Below, one piece after another: positions 52,421 to 60,730 of a DNA stretch of 64,000 bases. Below the pieces are notes generated by a model, which saw only the letters and a program-made list of their open reading frames with translations, did not search any database and was not told where the DNA came from. This DNA comes from an uncultured Clostridia bacterium (lineage in GTDB: Bacteria > Bacillota > Clostridia > Oscillospirales > Acutalibacteraceae). Within the stretch, counting starts at the first letter, position 1, and each line of letters starts with the position of its first letter. The stretch covers positions 1 through 64,000 of the forward strand of contig CAMCHQ010000005.1 in NCBI GenBank assembly GCA_945874765.1, written 5' to 3'. The translations under genes were made by a program, and so were the position numbers.

Positions 52421-53230
52421 TTGAAATATAAAAATATAGTTGATGTGCATACTCATTCAATTCATTCCTTTGACGGAAATGACAGCGTTGAGGCTCTTTG
52501 CCTTGCGGCGATTGAAAAGGGCGCAAAGGTTCTTGCGATAACAGACCATTGCGATATTGACGGCAAGGATATGAATCCCGACGTGCTTTGCCCGGCTCAG
52601 CTTAAAGATTTGAATGATTGTATAAATAAATACAGCGATAAAATAGAAATACTTAAAGGTATTGAAATAGGTCAGGGCATATATAGGAAAAAGGAAACCG
52701 AGGCTCTGCTTGAAAAATACGATTACGATTTTGTTTTAGGCTCTCTTCACAATCTTGAAAATATGGAGGATTTTTTCTTCCTCGATTATAAGAATTATGA
52801 TATAGACGAGCTTTTGACAAGATATTTTGACGGTCTTTTGGAACTTTGTAAGTGGGGCGCTTTTGATTCTCTTGCCCACCTTACTTATCCTTTGAGATAT
52901 ATTGTCGCAAGGGAAAAAATTAATGTTGATATGAATAAATATCAAGATGTTTGCGACGCTATATTTGAAGAACTTATTAAAAATAATAAGGCACTTGAAA
53001 TTAATACCTCAGGTCTTTTTATGGATATGAAGGACACGCTTCCGAACATTTCATTTGTTAAGAGATATAAGGAGCTTGGCGGTAAATATATTACCCTCGG
53101 CTCTGATTCTCACTATGCAAACAGGGTGTGTCAGGGTATTGAACAAGGGCTTGATATCGCACGAGCGGCAGGCTTTGACAGTGTTACCGTTTTTGAAAAG
53201 CGTCAGCCGAGACTGATTACTATTGAATAA
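52421..53230 (+). CDS. PHP-domain phosphatase, histidinol-phosphatase (HisJ)-like
   Basis: 269 aa from TTG 52421, which has GTGAGG 8 nt upstream; an in-frame start at 52361 would add a hydrophobic stretch that does not belong. PHP metal-binding motifs: VDVHTHSIHSFDG (8-20), AITDHCDIDG (~45), GIEIGQ, LGSLHN (~107), HLTYP and LGSDSHYANRV (C-terminal). A trinuclear-metal phosphoesterase; no his genes are nearby, so the substrate is uncertain. Confidence 0.85.
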   Translation: MKYKNIVDVHTHSIHSFDGNDSVEALCLAAIEKGAKVLAITDHCDIDGKDMNPDVLCPAQLKDLNDCINKYSDKIEILKGIEIGQGIYRKKETEALLEKYDYDFVLGSLHNLENMEDFFFLDYKNYDIDELLTRYFDGLLELCKWGAFDSLAHLTYPLRYIVAREKINVDMNKYQDVCDAIFEELIKNNKALEINTSGLFMDMKDTLPNISFVKRYKELGGKYITLGSDSHYANRVCQGIEQGLDIARAAGFDSVTVFEKRQPRLITIE

Positions 53231-53251
53231 ATTTGAGATAAGGAAAAGATT

Positions 53252-53731
53252 ATGGATAAATTATTAGAAATACTTGAAAAAAATCCGAGATTATCTAACA
53301 GCGAAATTGCCGTTATGCTCGGTAAAACAGAAAAAGAAACAGAAGAGCAAATCCGTCTTTATGAGGAGTCCGGAGTTATCAAGGGCTACAGAGCAATGAT
53401 TGATAAAAATAAGGCAAATGCTCAAACGGTTACCGCACTTATTGAGATTAGAGTTCAGCCTAAATTCGGTCACGGCTTTGACGAAATTGCTAACAGAATT
53501 GCGGCACTTGAAGAGGTTGAAAGCATTTATCTTATGAGCGGCGGCTTTGACCTTTGCTGTATGGTAAGCGATAAATCATTTGAGGAAATTGCGCTTTTCG
53601 TTGCTAACAGGCTTTCTCCGCTTGACGGCGTTATGTCTACGGCAACTCACTTTATTCTTAAAAAATACAAGGAGCAGGGTGTATTCTTTACAGAACCTCC
53701 TAAGGATGACAGGGGGATACTTTCATTCTGA
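53252..53731 (+). CDS. Lrp/AsnC-family transcription regulator
   Basis: 159 aa. N-terminal winged HTH (LLEILEKNPRLSNSEIAVMLGKTEKETEEQIRLYEESGVIKGYRAMID) and a C-terminal ligand-binding RAM domain (VTALIEIRVQPKFGHGFDEIANRIAALEEVESIYLMSGGFDLCCMV). It overlaps the aminotransferase gene by one base (TGATG), so it probably senses an amino acid handled by that enzyme. Confidence 0.93.
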   Translation: MDKLLEILEKNPRLSNSEIAVMLGKTEKETEEQIRLYEESGVIKGYRAMIDKNKANAQTVTALIEIRVQPKFGHGFDEIANRIAALEEVESIYLMSGGFDLCCMVSDKSFEEIALFVANRLSPLDGVMSTATHFILKKYKEQGVFFTEPPKDDRGILSF

Positions 53732-54906
53732 TGGACTACAATAATTATTTAAACCCGACTCTTGTCAGCATTAAGGCGAGCGGAATCAGAAAATTTTTCT
53801 CTATCGCCGAGGAAATGGATAACGTTATCTCTCTCGGTGTCGGCGAGCCTGACTTTAAAACTCCGTGGCACATTAGGCAAATGGGTATCAACTCACTTGA
53901 ACAGGGTTCTACAAGATATACGGCTAATGCAGGTCTTGCTCTTTTGAGAGAAGAGATTGCAAACTATTATAAACGCAGATTTAACGTAAATTATAATCCT
54001 AAAGACGAAATTATGGTAACTGTCGGCGGCTCAGAGGGTATCGATATGGCTATTCGTTCTCTCGTTTGTCCCGGTGACGAGGTTCTCGTTGTTGAGCCGA
54101 GCTTTGTTTGCTATAAACCGATTATTGAAATTTGCGGCGGTGTTGCCGTTCCCATTGTTACTAAAAATGAGGACAACTTCAAGCTTATGCCTGAAGAAAT
54201 CGAAAATGCCGTAACAGATAAAACAAAACTTATTGTATTGCCTTTCCCTAATAATCCAACCGGCGCCGTTATGCGTAAGGAGGATTTGGAAAAAATCGCA
54301 GAAGTTATCAAAAAGCACGATTTACTCGTTTTGTCGGATGAGATTTACTGCGAACTTACCTACGGCGGTGAGGAACATACTACCATTGCCTCTCTTGACG
54401 GTATGCAGGAGAGAACGATTGTTATTAACGGCTTTTCAAAAACATATTCAATGACAGGTTGGCGACTTGGATATGCACTCGGTCCTGCTCCGATTATTAA
54501 GCAGATGACCAAGCTTCACCAGTATGCCATTATGTCTGCCCCAACCACCTCGCAGTATGCCGCTATTGAGGCACTTAGGCACGGGGATGAGGATATAAGA
54601 AAAATGCGTGACGATTATGATATGCGCCGTCGCTTTACAGTCAATGCGTTTAGAGAAATCGGACTTGACTGTTTTGAGCCGGAGGGTGCGTTCTACGTTT
54701 TCCCTTGCATTAAATCAACAGGTCTTTCGTCTGAGGAATTTTGCGAAAGACTTATCAGAGCTAAACGTGTCGCAGTTGTTCCGGGCAATGCTTTCGGCGA
54801 TTGCGGCGAGGGCTTTATTCGTGTATCTTATTGCTATTCTATCGATAATATCAAAGAAGCGGTAAGACGTATCGGTGAATTTGTTAAAGAACTTGGAGAA
54901 AATTAA
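53731..54906 (+). CDS. PLP-dependent class I/II aminotransferase
   Basis: 391 aa. Start region ISLGVGEPDFKTPWHIRQ and GSTRYTANAGLALLREEIANYY are typical of aspartate/aromatic aminotransferases; LPFPNNPTGAVM, LVLSDEIYCELTYGG and the PLP lysine in VINGFSKTYSMTGWRLGYALGP (~K237) with a C-terminal FIRVSYCYS Arg are present. Substrate within this broad family cannot be fixed from sequence. Coupled to the upstream Lrp regulator and overlapping ispE by one base. Confidence 0.92.
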   Translation: MDYNNYLNPTLVSIKASGIRKFFSIAEEMDNVISLGVGEPDFKTPWHIRQMGINSLEQGSTRYTANAGLALLREEIANYYKRRFNVNYNPKDEIMVTVGGSEGIDMAIRSLVCPGDEVLVVEPSFVCYKPIIEICGGVAVPIVTKNEDNFKLMPEEIENAVTDKTKLIVLPFPNNPTGAVMRKEDLEKIAEVIKKHDLLVLSDEIYCELTYGGEEHTTIASLDGMQERTIVINGFSKTYSMTGWRLGYALGPAPIIKQMTKLHQYAIMSAPTTSQYAAIEALRHGDEDIRKMRDDYDMRRRFTVNAFREIGLDCFEPEGAFYVFPCIKSTGLSSEEFCERLIRAKRVAVVPGNAFGDCGEGFIRVSYCYSIDNIKEAVRRIGEFVKELGEN

Positions 54907-55778
54907 TGTCGGTTAAAGTAAACGCATATGCGAAAATCAACTTGATGCTTGATATTATCAGCTTACGTAAGGACGGATATCACGATTTGTTTATGATTAT
55001 GCAGAGTATCAATCTTTACGATACCGTCACAATCAGTGAAACCGAATCAAAAAAGATAACCATTACCTGCAATATTGACGATATTCCTCTTGATGAAAAA
55101 AATATTGCATATAAGGCGGCAGACGCATTTTTTAAAGCAAATAAAATAAAGAATAAAGGTATCAATATTGATATAGTTAAGCGTATTCCGCACGAGGCAG
55201 GTCTTGCAGGCGGAAGTGCAGACGGTGCGGCTGTTCTCGTTGCACTTAATGAAATTCTCGGCACAGGGCTGAGTGATGATGAATTATGCGATATCGGAGT
55301 TAAAATCGGCGCCGACGTTCCGTTTTGTATTAAAGGCGGTACTCTTTTGGCGCAGGGTATCGGTGACGTTCTTCATAAGGTTAAGCCTCTTCGCAAGTGC
55401 TTTATTTTGATTGCAAAACCCGATTACGGCGTTAATACAGGCAAGGCTTATGCTATGTTTGATACGAACGGCAAGGTGCACACTCCTGATAAATTCGGTA
55501 TGCTTTGTGCAATGCAGAGCAGGGATTTAAAGGAAATCTGCGATAAAATGGAAAACGTTTTTGAGCAGTTTATCGAAGTGCCAAACAAGGTCGATATTAA
55601 AGAAGTTATGAGAAATAACGGCGCTTTGGGTGTTTGTATGAGCGGCAGCGGGCCTACCGTTTTCGGTATTTTTGTTGAAAAGGAAAAGGCTGAAAAGGCA
55701 GGCAATGAACTTAAAGCTTATGCAAAGGATATTGCCGTTACCACACCTGTAAATAAGGGCTGTAAAATTATTAAATAA
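54906..55778 (+). CDS. ispE: 4-diphosphocytidyl-2-C-methyl-D-erythritol kinase
   Basis: 290 aa GHMP kinase of the MEP isoprenoid pathway. YAKINLMLDIISLRKDGYHDL (8-28), the ATP loop PHEAGLAGGSADGAAVLVALN (~95-115), GADVPFCIKGGT (~137-148) and MSGSGPTVFG (~241-250) are all intact. Starts at the aminotransferase stop (TAATG overlap). Confidence 0.96.
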   Translation: MSVKVNAYAKINLMLDIISLRKDGYHDLFMIMQSINLYDTVTISETESKKITITCNIDDIPLDEKNIAYKAADAFFKANKIKNKGINIDIVKRIPHEAGLAGGSADGAAVLVALNEILGTGLSDDELCDIGVKIGADVPFCIKGGTLLAQGIGDVLHKVKPLRKCFILIAKPDYGVNTGKAYAMFDTNGKVHTPDKFGMLCAMQSRDLKEICDKMENVFEQFIEVPNKVDIKEVMRNNGALGVCMSGSGPTVFGIFVEKEKAEKAGNELKAYAKDIAVTTPVNKGCKIIK

Positions 55779-55790
55779 TTTGGTGATTAT

Positions 55791-56942
55791 ATGAAAACAT
55801 ACGAACAAGTTGACGCTTATATGCAGCAGGTTGGGCTTAAATATGTTAAGTCCTCTAATGAATTTATTGCCGGTCTTGCAGTAAGAACAAGTAAGGATTA
55901 TACAAAAAGGGTTGCCGCTGAGCTTAATTCCCGTGCCGAGCATAATAATTCAAGCAATATGGTTTTTTATAAAATTAAAAATGAAACCTTTGACGGCTCG
56001 ATTTATATTTCTGCGGCTTTTGACGGCGGTCTTTTCAGGCATCTCGGCAATTTGATTATTGATAACAGCGACCTTTTTGACGGTAAAGAGATTGTTGATT
56101 TTGCGTGCGACTGCGGTATTGTTACCTGCTTTATCGCAAAAATGTATCCAAACTGTCATATCACGGGCGTTGATGTCAATTCGTCTGCAATTGATAATGC
56201 AAACACTCTTAAAGATAAACTTAAACTTGATAATGTCGATTTTGTTTGCACTGACGTTTTTGAATATAATAATGAAAATAAGGCTGATACTGCCGTAACT
56301 TTTCGTGCGCTTCTTGATGTCTGTATGGCTAAAACAAAAAATCTTCCGTTCTTCGGCGAAAGAATGTGGAGGGAAAATCAGTATAAAGAAGCTTTTTCAG
56401 ACTTTGTTAATGTAATTAATAATAATATAAAGTGCGACGGTAAGGTTTTGAGCGTGGAACGTTACACTGCCGATTACGGCTGGCTCGGCTATATGCTGGC
56501 TCTTGAGGATAAAGGCATACATATTAACAGTGAAAAAAGCGCCGTTATGCGTGCAAGCGATATTTCATCTGTTAAGGAATACAGCGTAACATTTGCAGGC
56601 TTTGACGAAAGCGACAGCGCAGAGAATACCTTTGATACTGTTTTATCAAGAGAATTTAAAGCAGGTCAGGGTTATGAGGGCGAAATGGCGGAATTTGCTC
56701 TTTATTATGACAGCGAGGGCAAAATCGATTTTGTCGATATTTATAAAGACGGTAAACTTTTGCACCAATTTGCAACTGCCGAATCTAAAAAAGGTAAACT
56801 TATTTCTTTCGAGGCTTCGGGCAATAAGAAAAAGGTAAAATATCTTAATGCAAAAAAGCGTGAGGCTTTGGAAAAACAGCTTAAAGATAATTTGTCGCTT
56901 TATGACGAAAAAATATATAAAATAATTGAATATTCCAAGTGA
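55791..56942 (+). CDS. Class I SAM-dependent methyltransferase of unknown target
   Basis: 383 aa. The SAM-binding core lies in the middle: KEIVDFACDCGIVTCFIAKMYPNCHITGVDVNSSAIDNANTLKDKLKLDNVDFVCTDVFEY (~100-163). An N-terminal ~90-residue domain and a C-terminal ~150-residue part rich in Lys (ends KKVKYLNAKKREALEKQLKDN) are not recognised. Methyltransferase fold is sure; substrate unknown. Ribosome site TTGGTGA is weak; it is 12 bp after ispE and probably co-transcribed. Confidence 0.85.
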   Translation: MKTYEQVDAYMQQVGLKYVKSSNEFIAGLAVRTSKDYTKRVAAELNSRAEHNNSSNMVFYKIKNETFDGSIYISAAFDGGLFRHLGNLIIDNSDLFDGKEIVDFACDCGIVTCFIAKMYPNCHITGVDVNSSAIDNANTLKDKLKLDNVDFVCTDVFEYNNENKADTAVTFRALLDVCMAKTKNLPFFGERMWRENQYKEAFSDFVNVINNNIKCDGKVLSVERYTADYGWLGYMLALEDKGIHINSEKSAVMRASDISSVKEYSVTFAGFDESDSAENTFDTVLSREFKAGQGYEGEMAEFALYYDSEGKIDFVDIYKDGKLLHQFATAESKKGKLISFEASGNKKKVKYLNAKKREALEKQLKDNLSLYDEKIYKIIEYSK

Positions 56943-57007
56943 TTTATATGATTTTTGATTGAACCTGTATTTAACTCAAACGTCCATATTATAGACACTT
57001 GTAGCTG

Positions 57008-57053
57008 AAAATGCACAATGTTAGTTCGATGATGAACTAACATTGTGCATTTT
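57008..57053. terminator. Long perfect hairpin, bidirectional terminator-like
   Basis: 20-bp perfect arms (57008-57027 and 57034-57053; AAAATGCACAATG...CATTGTGCATTTT) with loop GATGAT. It lies 65 bp after the methyltransferase stop and 50 bp before the Tad promoter. T-run is only four, and the arms are unusually long for a terminator, so it may instead be a small repeat element. Confidence 0.6.
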
Positions 57054-57105
57054 GTCAATTTATTAACAATCGATTATACAAAATACACAAAATTAAAAAA
57101 AACTA

Positions 57106-57134
57106 TTGATTTTTTTGTGCAATAGTGCTAAGAT
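57106..57134 (+). promoter_or_regulatory. Possible promoter of the Tad pilus locus
   Basis: TTGATT (57106-57111), 17-bp spacer, TAAGAT (57129-57134), ~80 bp before the prepilin peptidase start. The leader (57140-57216) is AT-rich with TTGATTGCAA words. Weak -10, so expression may need an activator. Confidence 0.5.
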
Positions 57135-57216
57135 TTAGTTGTAATCAAAAAACAGTTGAAATAAATTGTTCAACATTTGTTAATTGATTGCAAATATCTA
57201 ATTAATAATCAGGCAT

Positions 57217-57903
57217 ATGAACAATATTTTTATTAAGGTTTTGGTCGGCATTTTGTTTGGTGTGGCTTTGGGGCTCATCTCGGTGCCGTTATCAAAAAGG
57301 TTGATTATTTCAAGAAGTGAAGATCCCGGCGACGTGATTGTTTTAAGAAAGAAATCAACTTACATATTAACAGCTTTGGCAGGGGCTGTGTCAGCGGTCG
57401 GTTTTGTATTAACGGCTGATGACAAAACGGTGCTGATAAGGAATTTGGCGCTTCTGCTTCCGATGTTGACTATTGCAATAGTCGATTCGTTAATTCGTAA
57501 AATTCCTAATTCGCTTTTGCTGGTTATGATAATCACGCAGGCGGTGTATGTGGCTTATGTGTGCGTCACAACTCATACAAATTATGCATTAATCAATGCG
57601 GGCATAGGATTTTTCTTAGGCTTTCTTGCTTTCACTTTACCGTCGTTTCTTAAAGTTCCTGTCGGCGCAGGCGACGTTAAGTACAGCGCAGTGATTGGCT
57701 TGATAATGTATATAGGTTGTTACTTGCAGGTTATGATGATTGTAGGAATTTTGGTTTTGGTAGTTTACATTATATTGAAAGCTACTAAGCGTGGAGGAAT
57801 GAAAACCCTTATCCCCATGGGTCCCTTTATTTCCGCTTCAACAGTAATTTCAATGTGTTTCCCGGTGCTTAATTCTCTGGTAGTGCTGGAAAATATGTTT
57901 TAA
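57217..57903 (+). CDS. Prepilin peptidase (CpaA/TadV type)
   Basis: 228 aa, strongly hydrophobic with about seven membrane helices. Aspartyl protease of the TadV/A24 family that cleaves leader peptides of Flp-type pilins. The two catalytic aspartates are seen in IAIVDSLIRKIPN (~D92) and VGAGDVKYS (GxGD, ~D152). Lacks the N-methyltransferase domain of PilD, as TadV enzymes do. First gene of the Tad cluster. Confidence 0.88.
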   Translation: MNNIFIKVLVGILFGVALGLISVPLSKRLIISRSEDPGDVIVLRKKSTYILTALAGAVSAVGFVLTADDKTVLIRNLALLLPMLTIAIVDSLIRKIPNSLLLVMIITQAVYVAYVCVTTHTNYALINAGIGFFLGFLAFTLPSFLKVPVGAGDVKYSAVIGLIMYIGCYLQVMMIVGILVLVVYIILKATKRGGMKTLIPMGPFISASTVISMCFPVLNSLVVLENMF

Positions 57904-57948
57904 TTAACAAATAAATTATTTTTTAAATCTTATAAGGAGGAAAAACTA

Positions 57949-58116
57949 ATGAGCTTTATTAAGGATGAAAACGGACAGGGCATGCTTGAATATGTACTTA
58001 TCATTGCTTTGGTTGCAGTTGTAGCTATCGTTGCTCTTGTAGCAGTTAGAACTGTTCTTAAGAATAAGAATACAGAAGTATCCAGCAAGATGGCACAAGT
58101 TGATTCTGCTGACTAG
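57949..58116 (+). CDS. Flp-type pilin, 55 aa
   Basis: Starts MSFIKDENGQGMLEYVLIIA, then a single hydrophobic helix to ~residue 35 and a short polar tail (LKNKNTEVSSKMAQVDSAD). Predicted cleavage after G9 gives QGMLEY with E5 and Y6, the Flp signature. Strong ribosome site AAGGAGGAAAA. It lies between the peptidase and TadE-like genes and is followed by an attenuator-like hairpin, as expected for the highly expressed major pilin. Confidence 0.88.
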   Translation: MSFIKDENGQGMLEYVLIIALVAVVAIVALVAVRTVLKNKNTEVSSKMAQVDSAD

Positions 58117-58144
58117 TATTCAATTTCTAAATAAATGTATTATA

Positions 58145-58175
58145 GGGGGGGCAGGGAAACCTGCTCCCTTATTTC
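58145..58175 (+). terminator. Attenuator-like hairpin after the pilin gene
   Basis: AGGGGGGGCAGG-gaaa-CCTGCTCCCTT: strong GC arms, followed by ATTTCATTTT rather than a clean T-run. Probably a partial terminator that makes pilin mRNA more abundant than the downstream assembly genes. Confidence 0.6.
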
Positions 58176-58217
58176 ATTTTAAAACAACACTTTGTGTTTG
58201 AGGGGTGAAAGCTCTTT

Positions 58218-58760
58218 ATGATGACGAAAATTTATAAATACAGATTAAAAAGGAAAAACGAAGAGGGACAATCAATGCTTGAATTTGTATTGGTTCTTCC
58301 TGTTTTTGCGTTAATTCTTTTTATGGTACTTGATTACGGCTGGCTTTTCATTAATTATATTGAAGTGTCAAATACTTCCCGTAATGCTGCCCGTATTGCG
58401 TGCGTTGAGTATAAAACCGTTAATCTTGAGGGTGGTGCCGTTGTCAGCCCGAAAACTTATACTCTCAGCGATTTGGACGATGATGAGATCAATGAAGAAA
58501 CCAAGGATATCATCAGGCAGGTTAAAAATTCGCTTCCGAAAAATGTCGACAGAGTAAAAATTAAGGTATCATATTCAAACGATATTGAGGCTGAGATTGA
58601 AAATCGAACGGTAAAAAACAGGTCGAGCGGTGACGTTACGATTTATGTTGAATGCAGGATACCTGTTTTCACGCCTATTTTAGGCTCCGGAACCGATAAA
58701 ATGCATTATATGCTTAAATCAAGTTCCACATTTAAGGTTGAAAAATCAGACGATGCTTAA
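58218..58760 (+). CDS. TadE-like pseudopilin
   Basis: 180 aa. Basic start, then the TadE motif EEGQSMLEFVLVLPVFALILFMVLDYGW (cleavage after G17, E5/F6), one membrane helix and an extracellular domain (FINYIEVSNTSRNAARIACVEY, then beta-rich C-terminus ending SSTFKV). TadE pseudopilins are processed by TadV and needed for Flp pilus assembly. Confidence 0.87.
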   Translation: MMTKIYKYRLKRKNEEGQSMLEFVLVLPVFALILFMVLDYGWLFINYIEVSNTSRNAARIACVEYKTVNLEGGAVVSPKTYTLSDLDDDEINEETKDIIRQVKNSLPKNVDRVKIKVSYSNDIEAEIENRTVKNRSSGDVTIYVECRIPVFTPILGSGTDKMHYMLKSSSTFKVEKSDDA

Positions 58761-58815
58761 TGCATCTCTTTAATATAAATATATAAGATGTAATTAATTT
58801 TTTAGAGGTAAGTTT

Positions 58816-59514
58816 ATGAAAAAGGTTTATTTAATCGCAGTTATAGTTGCAATTATCGCAGGCGTTGCTACATATATGTTTGCAACCGAGATTGACAGTA
58901 AAACAAAATTTAAGGACGCAGAAATGGTAACCGTTTTGGTTCCTACTGCCGATATCGATAAGAATGTTGAAATCACGGCTGATATGTTTGAGGGTGATAA
59001 TCCTCAGATCGTTACTAAAGAAATTCTTGCCGCAGATTCAACTGACAATTATGTAAAGGCTCAAACAGAACTTCTTGACGATGCGAATAATGTTCATATG
59101 GTAACTGTTGACAAGCTTTATGCAAATGAACCGATTAATAAAAACAGGCTTGAGGATAAAAACGGCGATGATGTTACTCTCTCTCTTAAATTGCCGAAGG
59201 GTATGGTTGCTTATTCGTTTGACGCAGGAAGCGTAAAGAGTGTTGACGGCTATATCAGCGAGGGTGATACGGTTGACGTGCTTGTAAACAAAACAGATGA
59301 CGCCGGCAATGTTAAGACGGAAATTGCTTATAAGGACTTGAAGATTTTAAGAGTTTCTACTAATGCTGATAATTCAACAGCTTCTCAAAGCGGTACTAAG
59401 ATTACTACATACAGTACTCTTACCGTTGAAGTAACCAAGAAGCAGGCACTTAAGCTTTATGAAATCGAAAATAAATATGATTACAAGCTTGTTCTTAATC
59501 CAAGACAAAAATAA
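58816..59514 (+). CDS. Flp pilus assembly protein CpaB/RcpC
   Basis: 232 aa. N-terminal membrane helix (VYLIAVIVAIIAGVATYMFA, 4-23), then a SAF-like domain (TVLVPTADIDKNVEITADMFEGD ... MVTVDKLYANEPINKNRLED) and a beta-rich C-terminus (VDVLVNKTDD...TYSTLTVEVTKKQALKLYEIE). This is the CpaB/RcpC layout; it supports the secretion channel or pilus base in Tad systems. Confidence 0.85.
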   Translation: MKKVYLIAVIVAIIAGVATYMFATEIDSKTKFKDAEMVTVLVPTADIDKNVEITADMFEGDNPQIVTKEILAADSTDNYVKAQTELLDDANNVHMVTVDKLYANEPINKNRLEDKNGDDVTLSLKLPKGMVAYSFDAGSVKSVDGYISEGDTVDVLVNKTDDAGNVKTEIAYKDLKILRVSTNADNSTASQSGTKITTYSTLTVEVTKKQALKLYEIENKYDYKLVLNPRQK

Positions 59515-59532
59515 TCTACAAGGAGAATCCCT

Positions 59533-60726
59533 ATGAGCAACATTAACATTGTAGTTTGTGCAGAAAAAACCGAATATAAGGTTGCATTAAAAAATAAAAT
59601 AACAAATGATGAACTGTCAATTATCGGCTATGCCGATTTTCAGCCGGAAGCAAAAATGAGAATTCAGGGCTTTGTTCCCGACGCTGTTATTTTTGTTCTT
59701 GACAGTGACGAAATCACTTCCGATTTCTTTGCTTTTGTCGAGGATATGAATTTAAGCTCGTTTGGCTGTTCCGCAATTATTATGACGGATAACGTTACGG
59801 TTGATATCGTCAATAATGCGGCGCAAAGCGGTATCAGACGTGTTATGAGTGTCAATATCGGCAATGAAGAATTTGCAAATACTGTCAAAAACGTTGTCGG
59901 CAATGAGAAAAAGCTTAATAAAAACTTTAACGTAACTAAAAAGGTGCGTTCAAGAGTTTACTCGTTTTTCAGCGGTAAGGGCGGCGTAGGCAAAACAACA
60001 ATTTGTACCAATACAGCCGTTTACCTTGCAACGCTTGGCAAAAAGGTGCTTCTTGTCGACCTTGATTTGCAGTTCGGCGACGCAGATATGGCGCTTGACT
60101 TAAATCCGACTGAAACGATTGTTGACCTTGCAAGAGATACAAACGGTATTTCAATTGATAATTTGTCCTCTTGCTGCTGTACTCACGCATCGGGTTTGTC
60201 TGTTCTTGCTTCACCGAGTTCACCCGAGCTTGCCGAGTATATTCAGTCAAATCATACGAAAGCGATTATCGACGTCGCACGTAATTATTATGAATATATT
60301 ATTCTTGATTGCGGTTGTGCACTTACAGACCCGGTTATCACGGCACTTGAATCGAGTGACGATATCTTTATGGTAAACGATGTCAATATTCTTTCGCTTA
60401 AACGTGCAAAACTTTGCCAAAATGTTTTGTCGCAAATTAATCAGCAGGATAAAGTAAAACTTATCATTAATAAGAATGTTAAAAAGAATAACGTTAAAAT
60501 CAGCGATTTTGAAAATCTTCTCGGTATTGACGCTTATGCAGTTATTTCAAGCGATTTGAAAACAGTAAACAGTTCGCTCAACAGCGGTCAGCCGCTTGTT
60601 ACATATAAGCCGAGAGCAGTTATTGCCAAGGATATTTCTTCTTTTGCTAATAAGCTTATTATGGAAAGAGAAGGCACATTAACGGCAACCACTAAGAAGA
60701 AAAAATCATTTGGAAAGAAGAAATAA
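59533..60726 (+). CDS. TadZ/CpaE-like ATPase
   Basis: 397 aa. Receiver-like N-terminal domain (~1-125, atypical), then a ParA/MinD-type ATPase with SGKGGVGKTT (147-156), LLVDLDLQFGDADMALDL and YIILDCGCALTDP. TadZ localises the Tad machine to its site in the cell. Ribosome site AAGGAG. The C-terminal tail is Lys-rich (TTKKKKSFGKKK). tadA starts 4 bp later. Confidence 0.9.
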   Translation: MSNINIVVCAEKTEYKVALKNKITNDELSIIGYADFQPEAKMRIQGFVPDAVIFVLDSDEITSDFFAFVEDMNLSSFGCSAIIMTDNVTVDIVNNAAQSGIRRVMSVNIGNEEFANTVKNVVGNEKKLNKNFNVTKKVRSRVYSFFSGKGGVGKTTICTNTAVYLATLGKKVLLVDLDLQFGDADMALDLNPTETIVDLARDTNGISIDNLSSCCCTHASGLSVLASPSSPELAEYIQSNHTKAIIDVARNYYEYIILDCGCALTDPVITALESSDDIFMVNDVNILSLKRAKLCQNVLSQINQQDKVKLIINKNVKKNNVKISDFENLLGIDAYAVISSDLKTVNSSLNSGQPLVTYKPRAVIAKDISSFANKLIMEREGTLTATTKKKKSFGKKK

Positions 60727-60730
60727 TTAA

